Positions 33,149 to 40,319 of a DNA stretch of 40,319 bases are shown piece by piece. This stretch comes from Methanobrevibacter sp. (lineage in GTDB: Archaea; Methanobacteriota; Methanobacteria; Methanobacteriales; Methanobacteriaceae), in assembly GCF_017427765.1 (NCBI RefSeq), contig NZ_JAFRSC010000007.1:1-40319 (forward strand), written 5' to 3'. A program made the translations under genes and the position numbers. Each line of letters starts with the position of its first letter. Within the stretch, counting starts at the first letter, position 1. The notes beneath the pieces were generated by a model. That model ran no database searches, was not told the DNA's origin, and was given only the letters and a program-made list of their open reading frames with translations.

Positions 33149-34576
33149 ATGGTAAGTAAAGTAAGAACAATATTTGCAAATGTAAGTTGGTTGATGGTTT
33201 CACAAATCATCACTAGTGCATGTGCATTTGTTTGGACAATATTAATGGCAAGATATTTGGGCCCATCTGATTATGGTATTTTTGGAACTGCAGTATCTTT
33301 TTCTGTTCTTTTCATTGCTCTTGCTGATTTTGGTGTAACTGCTTTTATTGTTCGGGCAATTTCAACGGATATAGAAAAAGAAGATATTTATTTGAATAAT
33401 GCTATATCTCTTAAGTTATTTTTATCAATATTCTATTTAATTGTTGTTTTTTTAGCTTCGATAATCATTGGTTGGGATAATTACGTAATAATATTTTGTA
33501 TGTTGTATGCATTTGAAAGTCTGATTAAATCTTTTGAAAATGTAATATTTTCTTCATTCCAATCACATGAGCAGATGAAGTACCAGGCTATTACCAATAC
33601 AATTTTAAATGTATTGACCCTTATTTTAATTATCTTTGTCACTTTTACTGATTATGGTTTGTTCGGAATCACTTTTGCATATATTTTTGCTAATCTAACA
33701 GCATTGTTTTATGAAATCATCACTTTAAGAAAACATTTCATTAAACCTAAATTTTCTTTTGATATTAACTGTTATAAACTGTTAATCAAAGCAGGCATCC
33801 CATTTGCTTTATCTGGAATTTTTTACACAATATATTATTCCATTGATTTAGTAATGATTTCACATTTCTCAACAACTTACAATACTGGGCTCTATAATTC
33901 AGCATATAAATTAATTAGTGTTTTAACATTATTCTATTCAATTTACACTGCGGTCATTTTCCCAGTTATGAGCAAATTATTCAAAAATGAAAAAGATATT
34001 TTACATCTTAGTTTTGTAAAATCTATGAAATATTTATTGCTTGCAACGGTTCCAATTGCCATATTTACTTTTTTTTATGGGAACGATATTATTGCAATTT
34101 ATGGGGCGGAATATATTGAAGCTGGAGGTGTTTTAAAAGTGTTAATCTGGACAGTTTGTTTCTTATTTGTTAATGGGGCTTGCTCATTAATTTTAAATGC
34201 ATCTCATAAAGAATATTCTGTTACAAAAATATATTCAGTTGCGGCTTTATTCAATGTGATTTTAAATTTATTTTTAATACCAAAATATTCAGTTTATGGT
34301 GCTTCTGTGGCAACCGTTTTAAGTGAAATATTAATATTGGTTTTAGAAATGTACATGATTAAAAAGATTAATCAACTTCCAAATAAACACTTTGTATTTG
34401 ATGTTTTAAGAATATCTGTAGCATCAGGTGTTTTAGGAATCGTTTTATATGTTTTACATATCAATATGTGGATTGCAATGCCGGTATCATTAGTGGTTTA
34501 CTTTGCGGTAATTTTCATTTTAAGAACAGTTGATCAAGATGATAAACTAATAATTAAACAGATAATAGGAAGATAA
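33149..34576 (+). CDS. Polysaccharide flippase, Wzx/MATE-like
   Basis: This 475-residue membrane protein of the oligosaccharide flippase family moves lipid-linked glycans across the membrane. The N-terminus (VSWLMVSQIITSACAFVWTILMA) and RYLGPSDYGIFGTAVSF are the family signature. Some twelve to fourteen hydrophobic helices follow. The start is taken as ATG 33149; a TTG two codons earlier is possible. It is the last gene of the tgtA run, away from the glycan clusters at 4-18 kb. It may serve pseudomurein precursors, a glycoprotein glycan or those clusters. The substrate is not predictable. Confidence 0.88.
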   Translation: MVSKVRTIFANVSWLMVSQIITSACAFVWTILMARYLGPSDYGIFGTAVSFSVLFIALADFGVTAFIVRAISTDIEKEDIYLNNAISLKLFLSIFYLIVVFLASIIIGWDNYVIIFCMLYAFESLIKSFENVIFSSFQSHEQMKYQAITNTILNVLTLILIIFVTFTDYGLFGITFAYIFANLTALFYEIITLRKHFIKPKFSFDINCYKLLIKAGIPFALSGIFYTIYYSIDLVMISHFSTTYNTGLYNSAYKLISVLTLFYSIYTAVIFPVMSKLFKNEKDILHLSFVKSMKYLLLATVPIAIFTFFYGNDIIAIYGAEYIEAGGVLKVLIWTVCFLFVNGACSLILNASHKEYSVTKIYSVAALFNVILNLFLIPKYSVYGASVATVLSEILILVLEMYMIKKINQLPNKHFVFDVLRISVASGVLGIVLYVLHINMWIAMPVSLVVYFAVIFILRTVDQDDKLIIKQIIGR

Positions 34577-34584
34577 TGCAAAGG

Positions 34585-34592
34585 TTTATATA
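34585..34592 (+). promoter_or_regulatory. TATA box of the tandem tRNA-Gly genes
   Basis: TTTATATA preceded by BRE-like AAAGG lies 38 bases before the first tRNA. This is the strongest promoter core by eye in the window, and both tRNAs probably come from it. Confidence 0.7.
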
Positions 34593-34629
34593 ATATTAAA
34601 ACATAAGTTTATTTGTTGTTAGTTTTTAT

Positions 34630-34703
<74 letters not shown>

Positions 34704-34711
34704 CTTTTTAT

Positions 34712-34785
34712 GCAGTTGTGGTATAGTCTGGTTATTACTTGGGCCTTCCAAGCCTACAACCCGGGTTCGAATCCCGGCAACTGCA
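34712..34785 (+). tRNA. tRNA-Gly (TCC anticodon)
   Basis: The acceptor stem GCAGTTG/CAACTGC is perfect. The anticodon stem TGGGC/GCCTA encloses CTTCCAA, giving anticodon TCC. The T arm CCGGG/CCCGG encloses TTCGAAT. It lies eight bases after the first tRNA-Gly, and no CCA is encoded. Confidence 0.93.
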
Positions 34786-34849
34786 TCTTGTAAAAAATTC
34801 TTTTTTTAAAATTCTTATTTTGTTTAAAAATAGCTATTTTTTAGTTAAT

Positions 34850-34858
34850 TTTATATAA
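34850..34858 (+). promoter_or_regulatory. TATA box of the HMG-CoA synthase unit
   Basis: TTTATATAA lies about 72 bases before ATG 34930, suggesting a leader of roughly 45 bases ending in the GGTGAT ribosome site. Confidence 0.6.
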
Positions 34859-34929
34859 TACTAAATATAAAATATTAATAATTAAATTAATTTTTAATGT
34901 CGTTTAAGATTATTATTTAAGGTGATTTA

Positions 34930-35967
34930 ATGGTAGGAATAGTAGGATATGGTGCGCATGTGCCATCATATAGAATTAAGGTAGAAGAAATTGCTAAGGT
35001 ATGGGGGGATGATCCTGTAGCCTTATCAAACGGATTGGTTGTTAATGAAAAATCCGTTCCTTCTGCTGATGAAGATACTGCAACCATTGCAGTTACTGCA
35101 GCTAGATATGCTCTTAGAAGAGCTCAAATTGATCCAAGTAAGATTGGTGCTGTTTATGTTGGTTCTGAATCTCACCCTTATGCAGTTAAACCGACAGCTT
35201 CCATTGTTGCTGAAGCTGTTTGTGCAACTCCAAAGTTAACTGCAGCTGATTTGGAATTTGCATGTAAAGCAGGAACAGCAGGCATTCAAATGTCCATGGG
35301 TCTTGTAGAATCAGGTATGGTTGAATATGCATTGGCTATTGGTGCTGATACATCACAGGGAGCTCCCGGTGATGCTCTTGAATATACTGCATCCGCAGGT
35401 GGTGCAGCTTACATTATTGGTAATGACAACACAATAGCTGATATTGATCACACATGCAGTTTTACAACAGACACTCCTGATTTCTACAGAAGGGAAGGTC
35501 AGGACTATCCGTCTCACGGAGGCCGTTTTACAGGAGAGCCTGCTTACTTCAAGCATGTTTTAAGCGCTGCAAAAATGTTATTTGACCAAACAGATTCAAA
35601 ACCTGAAGATTATGATTATGCATGTTTCCACCAGCCAAACGGTAAATTTTACTTAAGGGCCGGTAAAAAATTAGGATTCACATCCGAACAAATCAAACAG
35701 GGTTTATTAACTCCTAATATTGGAAACACTTATTCTGGTGCCGTACCATTGGCTTTATCCAATATTTTGGATGTTGCTGAACCTGGAGATAAAATTTTTG
35801 TCATCTCATATGGGTCCGGTGCAGGAAGTGACGGTTTTTCAATAACTGTTAAAGATGAAATTGTTGAACGTAGAGAATTAGCTCCAAAAACACAGGAAAT
35901 AATTGACGATAAAACATATGTCGATTATGCTGTTTATGCTAAATTCAAAGGCAAAATTAAAATGTAA
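34930..35967 (+). CDS. Hydroxymethylglutaryl-CoA synthase, archaeal type
   Basis: HMG-CoA synthase condenses acetoacetyl-CoA with acetyl-CoA in the mevalonate route to archaeal isoprenoid lipids. The 345 residues match the archaeal form: [15 protein letters not shown] at the start, [16 protein letters not shown], the nucleophilic Cys112 in [23 protein letters not shown], and [17 protein letters not shown] with the catalytic His. [15 protein letters not shown] follows. GGTGAT precedes ATG 34930. The thiolase follows after 12 bases, matching the order in other methanogens. Confidence 0.95.
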   Translation: MVGIVGYGAHVPSYRIKVEEIAKVWGDDPVALSNGLVVNEKSVPSADEDTATIAVTAARYALRRAQIDPSKIGAVYVGSESHPYAVKPTASIVAEAVCATPKLTAADLEFACKAGTAGIQMSMGLVESGMVEYALAIGADTSQGAPGDALEYTASAGGAAYIIGNDNTIADIDHTCSFTTDTPDFYRREGQDYPSHGGRFTGEPAYFKHVLSAAKMLFDQTDSKPEDYDYACFHQPNGKFYLRAGKKLGFTSEQIKQGLLTPNIGNTYSGAVPLALSNILDVAEPGDKIFVISYGSGAGSDGFSITVKDEIVERRELAPKTQEIIDDKTYVDYAVYAKFKGKIKM

Positions 35968-37161
<1,194 letters not shown>

Positions 37162-38085
37162 ATGATAATCAATACAGGTTCAAGAACTGATATTCCCGCT
37201 TTTTTTAGTAAATGGTTGTTTAATCGTATTGATGAAGGTTTTGTATGTACCAGAAATCCTTATAATGATGATATCTATAAATATCCTCTGGATTCTAAGA
37301 TTATTGACTGTTTATGTTTCTGCACAAAAAATCCAAAGCCGATGCTTAAAAATATTGATTTATTGGATGATTACAATCAGTTCTGGTTTGTAACAATTAC
37401 TCCTTATGAAAATGACATTGAAGCAAATGTGCCCAATTTCAAAAAGGTTTTAAAATCATTTAAAGAACTTTCTGATTATTTGGGTGTCAATAAAATTTCA
37501 TGGAGATATGACCCGATTTTTATAACTGAAAAATACTCCTTGGATTATCACATTGATAAATTTGAGCAGATTGCAAGTGAAATTTCCGATTATACTAATG
37601 ACTGCACTATAAGTTTCATTGACTTGTACCGGAAGGTTTTAAGAAATTTCCCTGAAGTTTGTGAGGTCACCACTGATGAAAGGTTAATTATTGGTGAGAA
37701 TTTCTCTAAAATTGCTAAAGAATATGGTATTCGGATGAAAACCTGCGTTGAAGGAACACTGCTTGACCAGTTCGGTTTTGATTCAAGCGGATGCATGACT
37801 CAGCAGGTGATAGAAAAAGCTATCGGAAATAATTTAAAAATCCCTAAAGGAAAATACAGAATTCGTGAATGTGACTGTATATTTGGAAGGGATATTGGAG
37901 CATATAATACCTGTCTTCACGGATGTAAGTATTGTTATGCAAATTTTTCAACCAAGCTGGTTAAACGGAATTGGAAGTTGCACAATCCAGATTCGCCTCT
38001 TTTAATAGGTAATGTTAAAGATAGTGATGTTGTAAAAGAAATTTCAGAGCCTAGCTATATTGATGCACAAACCAGATTATTCTAA
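37162..38085 (+). CDS. DUF1848-family protein with a C-terminal Fe-S-type Cys motif
   Basis: This is a 307-residue protein of DUF1848. TGSRTDIPAFFSKWLFNRI at residues 5-23 is the signature start. FCTKNPKPM (near 54-62) and WRYDPIFITEKYS are also conserved. The C-terminal part contains C237-x-C239 and C251-x3-C255-x2-C258 (CLHGCKYCYA), the spacing of radical-SAM iron-sulfur sites but placed at the end rather than the start. The function is unproven; a redox or radical role is suggested by the cysteines. ATG 37162 directly follows the upstream terminator T-tract and lacks a ribosome site. A decayed partial copy lies at 39750-39888. Confidence 0.85.
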   Translation: MIINTGSRTDIPAFFSKWLFNRIDEGFVCTRNPYNDDIYKYPLDSKIIDCLCFCTKNPKPMLKNIDLLDDYNQFWFVTITPYENDIEANVPNFKKVLKSFKELSDYLGVNKISWRYDPIFITEKYSLDYHIDKFEQIASEISDYTNDCTISFIDLYRKVLRNFPEVCEVTTDERLIIGENFSKIAKEYGIRMKTCVEGTLLDQFGFDSSGCMTQQVIEKAIGNNLKIPKGKYRIRECDCIFGRDIGAYNTCLHGCKYCYANFSTKLVKRNWKLHNPDSPLLIGNVKDSDVVKEISEPSYIDAQTRLF

Positions 38086-38154
38086 TTTTTTTCAATCCTG
38101 GCTCATTAATCTAAATATAATTGAATGTTAAAACATGCATTTCAACAATACTAA

Positions 38155-38406
38155 CTAATTACTCCACTTTCTGGACAGTTCGTTATCACTGAATACTGTT
38201 TTTTCTTGGCATTCAGTTACTTCACTTATATTTTCCTTGAAAAATTTCAGGCAATAATCTTTTTTCGGACTGAAGTTGTCACAGTTCAGGTGAATATTTT
38301 CTTTGCAGTTGTCGCAGTTTATGTCGGTACCAGTTTTGTTTTTACAGTATAATTCATTGTTTTCAGTGAAACGATATTCACAATCTTTAAACACTATATT
38401 ATCCAT
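38155..38406 (-). CDS. Small Cys-rich protein of unknown function
   Basis: This is an 83-residue soluble protein with seven cysteines at 9, 21, 31, 34, 42, 52 and 66 (by count), including a C-x2-C (NCDNCKEN). The pattern suggests a small zinc- or Fe-S-binding fold. GAGGT lies just upstream of ATG 38406 on the minus strand, which supports real translation. The charged tail ends DNELSRKWSN. I do not recognise a family. It sits between the DUF1848 gene and an acyltransferase gene. Confidence 0.65.
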   Translation of the reverse strand: MDNIVFKDCEYRFTENNELYCKNKTGTDINCDNCKENIHLNCDNFSPKKDYCLKFFKENISEVTECQEKTVFSDNELSRKWSN

Positions 38407-38524
38407 TTTTTTACCTCTTCAAATGTGTTTTGAATAATTCTCATTTAAAACGACTATTATTTAGTATGTATTTAATAAGATATGTACTTTAACTTTGTTT
38501 TGATGAAAACATTTACTGCAGACT

Positions 38525-39589
38525 TCATCTTACTTTCTTCAATATTGGCTTTTCGATAATAAACCAGCTCAATAGTGCAAAAAAAGTTGTCAAAATCCAA
38601 ACATATACTAAGTATTCCCATACACTAATTTTAATGTTATTGAAAGTAATAAAAATTGCAATAAGACACTGTACTGGCCATGCATAGATATATGTTCCAT
38701 AGGAGATGTCATTTTCCTTAATGAATTTAGGAGATTTAATTTTAATGGAAAGTACAAGAAGAATATATGTCATTGGAATAGCAATGTATATTCCGGCGGA
38801 GTTTCTTGAAAATAATGCCATGCATGCGGCACAATAAATCAAAGCCAATGCAAATAGTTCAAATGAAAATACAAGTTTGTCTTTAATAAGATAAACAAAT
38901 CCTCCTGCAAAAAACATTGAAAAGAGATATAGTCCAAGTTTAAAGTAAATCATAACCTTGCTCGGGCTGTCAGGTATTAAAGTATGTGCAATGCCAAGAA
39001 GCAGATAAATGGCGAAAAAGACTTTGGGATAGTGGTTTTTCCGGATTCTAATTTTCATCAAAAGCATCACAACAATTGCCACGGCAATATAACATCCAAA
39101 CTCAAACATCAACGTCCATATGGAAACGTTCCAGTTGTCGGCGTTGATGGCTTGAAGTAACGTACCTATATTGTTTTCAAATAGGTTTAACGGAAGTGCA
39201 TAAATGAAAAATTTGGCCGGTGAGGGGCTCAAATTCAAATAGGAAACCAGATCAAAATTACCATTATTTATTATCGTAAATGCCAATGGAGCAAATAGGA
39301 TTACAATCAGTAAAATACAAATAAAATATGCCGGATAGATACGGGCCAAACGTTTTTTCAAAAATGTTTTGAAATCATTCTTAATTGCAGATGCCGTGAT
39401 TAGATACCCTGAAATATAAAAAAAGCATGGAACTGCAAATGACATGACAACATCAATGGAATTGGGCATATAACTGTTTATGTCAACACCAGATACAACA
39501 AATGAATGTCTGATTAAAACGAATGTTGCAAAAATCAGTCTAAATAAATTTAAGGAATTGTTTCGATTATTCAATTCAAGAAACTTAAT
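38525..39589 (-). CDS. Membrane acyltransferase, acyltransferase_3 family
   Basis: This membrane O-acyltransferase has about 354 residues if started at ATT 39589, or 349 from TTG 39574. SLNLFRLIFATFVLIRHSF carries the conserved R and H, and VPCFFYISGYLITASAIKND is the family's second motif. KRLARIYPAYFICILLIV follows, then some ten membrane helices. This is a more classical OafA-like member than the one at 2921. The start is odd: GGTGAT at 39595-39600 lies four bases before an ATT codon (39589) in frame, while TTG 39574 is 20 bases away and lacks its own site. It probably acylates surface sugars; the acceptor is unknown. Confidence 0.88.
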   Translation of the reverse strand: MKFLELNNRNNSLNLFRLIFATFVLIRHSFVVSGVDINSYMPNSIDVVMSFAVPCFFYISGYLITASAIKNDFKTFLKKRLARIYPAYFICILLIVILFAPLAFTIINNGNFDLVSYLNLSPSPAKFFIYALPLNLFENNIGTLLQAINADNWNVSIWTLMFEFGCYIAVAIVVMLLMKIRIRKNHYPKVFFAIYLLLGIAHTLIPDSPSKVMIYFKLGLYLFSMFFAGGFVYLIKDKLVFSFELFALALIYCAACMALFSRNSAGIYIAIPMTYILLVLSIKIKSPKFIKENDISYGTYIYAWPVQCLIAIFITFNNIKISVWEYLVYVWILTTFFALLSWFIIEKPILKKVR

Positions 39590-39600
39590 TCAAATCACCT
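39587..39600 (-). promoter_or_regulatory. Ribosome site that points to a second ATT start codon
   Basis: On the minus strand GGTGAT is followed by TTGA and then ATT AAG TTT, in frame with the acyltransferase. A stop codon (TGA) lies immediately upstream in this frame, so translation cannot start earlier. The spacing is the same as at 5128-5140. Confidence 0.55.
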
Positions 39601-39749
39601 AATATTGTATATGTTGTTGTTAAATTATAAATGATGCTGAAATTCAAGCAACAAAATACTTAAAATTAAGTGAATATCTGCTATTGTTTTGAATATTACA
39701 TTGTTAATAGTTTATAATTAATTTGTTATTTTTAGTGAGGCAATTCCAT

Positions 39750-39888
39750 AACATTGCGCAAATTAGGATATTAAACTAGTTAAAAGAAATCAAAGACGGA
39801 ACAATCATGATTCACCACTTTTAATTGTGATGTTAAAAATAGTGATGAAATAAAAGAAATTTCAGAGCCTAATTATATGGATATTGAC
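39750..39888 (+). pseudogene. Decayed fragment of a second DUF1848 gene
   Basis: The stretch lines up with the last 45 or so codons of the DUF1848 gene at 37162-38085. CTAGTTAAAAGAAAT matches CTGGTTAAACGGAAT, GATTCACCACTTTTAAT matches GATTCGCCTCTTTTAAT, and AAAGAAATTTCAGAGCCTA is identical. In protein terms VKNSDEIKEISEPNYMD matches VKDSDVVKEISEPSYID. A one-base loss near 39822 breaks the frame, and no upstream part of the gene remains. The similarity is weak left of about 39775. It abuts a truncated transposase gene, which suggests that insertion or recombination removed the rest. Confidence 0.75.
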
Positions 39889-39892
39889 TCTT

Positions 39893-40319
39893 TCAAAAAC
39901 TTTGTTGATTTTCAAAATCGTTTTTGCGATTGTCATTCCAAATGAGATCTCTGCGATATATTCGTTTTAAAACGCCTCGTTTGGTCTTGAATGTTCGTTT
40001 TCTTGATTTTGGCATTGTTTTTTGAAAGGCATTTTCAATTTTGTTACTTGTTTTTTCAATTCGTTTATCTTTTAAGTGGTGAATGAAGCTTTTATATCTT
40101 GGAAAGATTGATTTTCTAATTATTTTATAAATAACTGGATAAAAATCATCTTTACTATTAATTAATGAGTGTACTTCCTTTTTGAATTCATTATAATCAT
40201 TTAAATCGAATAAATCTTTGATCATTTTCAGTTGTTTGTGACATTCTTGATATTCTTCGTCAGAAATATGATTTCTGTCTTTAAAAGTTTTTAATTGTTT
40301 ATTTAAACTTTTTTTAGTA
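39893..40319 (-). CDS. Transposase, C-terminal part (runs off the window)
   Basis: The frame is open from the stop at 39893 through an internal ATG at 40225 to the window edge, so the visible 141 residues are the C-terminal end of a larger protein. NKIENAFQKTMPKSRKRTFK followed by TKRGVLKRI is the usual C-terminal pattern of DDE transposases common in gut methanogens. There the N-x-I-E region holds the last catalytic Glu, and a basic R/K-rich stretch follows. No terminal inverted repeat can be identified with only one end visible. The decayed DUF1848 copy on its left suggests the element entered or rearranged that gene. The exact IS family is not assignable here. Confidence 0.6.
   Translation of the reverse strand, partial: TKKSLNKQLKTFKDRNHISDEEYQECHKQLKMIKDLFDLNDYNEFKKEVHSLINSKDDFYPVIYKIIRKSIFPRYKSFIHHLKDKRIEKTSNKIENAFQKTMPKSRKRTFKTKRGVLKRIYRRDLIWNDNRKNDFENQQSF

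Overview
The window reads as chromosome of a host-associated methanogenic archaeon of the Methanobrevibacter type. The DNA is very AT-rich. Translation signals are GGTGAT- and GGAGG-like, and promoters carry archaeal TATA boxes such as TTTATATA. The gene set includes archaeosine tRNA-guanine transglycosylase, an archaeal HMG-CoA synthase/thiolase pair, an archaeal-style separate purS, tRNA genes without encoded CCA, and secreted adhesin-like proteins with Ig-like repeats. The genus is inferred from this gene mix; no alignment was run.

Layout. 1-720: a DUF4258/DUF2283 pair resembling a toxin-antitoxin module, with the first gene frameshifted. 877-3916: a flavodoxin, a secreted beta-helix-like protein and a membrane acyltransferase. 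4133-10619: a nonulosonic-acid (pseudaminic-acid-type) cluster with a PseB-like dehydratase, RmlD-like reductase, NeuB/PseI-like synthase, GNAT acetyltransferase, aldo/keto reductase, PseC-like aminotransferase and SpsF/PseF-like cytidylyltransferase. No PseG-like hydrolase is present. 10973-13133: a glycosyltransferase with the three sialyltransferase-superfamily motifs, which would be the natural user of the activated sugar, and a GT8 glycosyltransferase. 13461-18427: a second surface-glycan module with an ornithine-cyclodeaminase-like enzyme, a fused nucleotidyltransferase-aminotransferase, a LicD-like phosphotransferase and a GT2 glycosyltransferase. I read this as a possible pathway that activates a small phospho-amine and attaches it to a glycan.

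18500-22498: a Na+-coupled NSS transporter, a second and intact copy of the DUF4258/DUF2283 pair, and a set of small membrane or secreted proteins. 22594-26768: a tight operon purC-purS-purQ-cobA-glmS ending in a clear hairpin terminator. 27155-29017: an Ig-repeat adhesin-like protein with an unusual cysteine-paired C-terminal domain, overlapping tail to tail with an MnmC-like tRNA methyltransferase. 30487-34576: tgtA, a class I methyltransferase and a polysaccharide flippase in one run. 34630-34785: two tandem tRNA-Gly genes. 34930-37137: HMG-CoA synthase and thiolase, the entry to mevalonate and archaeal lipids. 37162-40319: a DUF1848 protein, a small Cys-rich protein, an acyltransferase, a decayed second copy of the DUF1848 3' end, and the C-terminal part of a transposase that runs off the window.

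The points most worth a second look are the LicD/fused-enzyme module, the nonulosonate cluster lacking PseG but holding two extra reductases and a sialyltransferase-like enzyme, and two genes whose Shine-Dalgarno placement points to ATT start codons. The Cys-paired adhesin domain and the decayed DUF1848 copy beside a transposase also merit attention.
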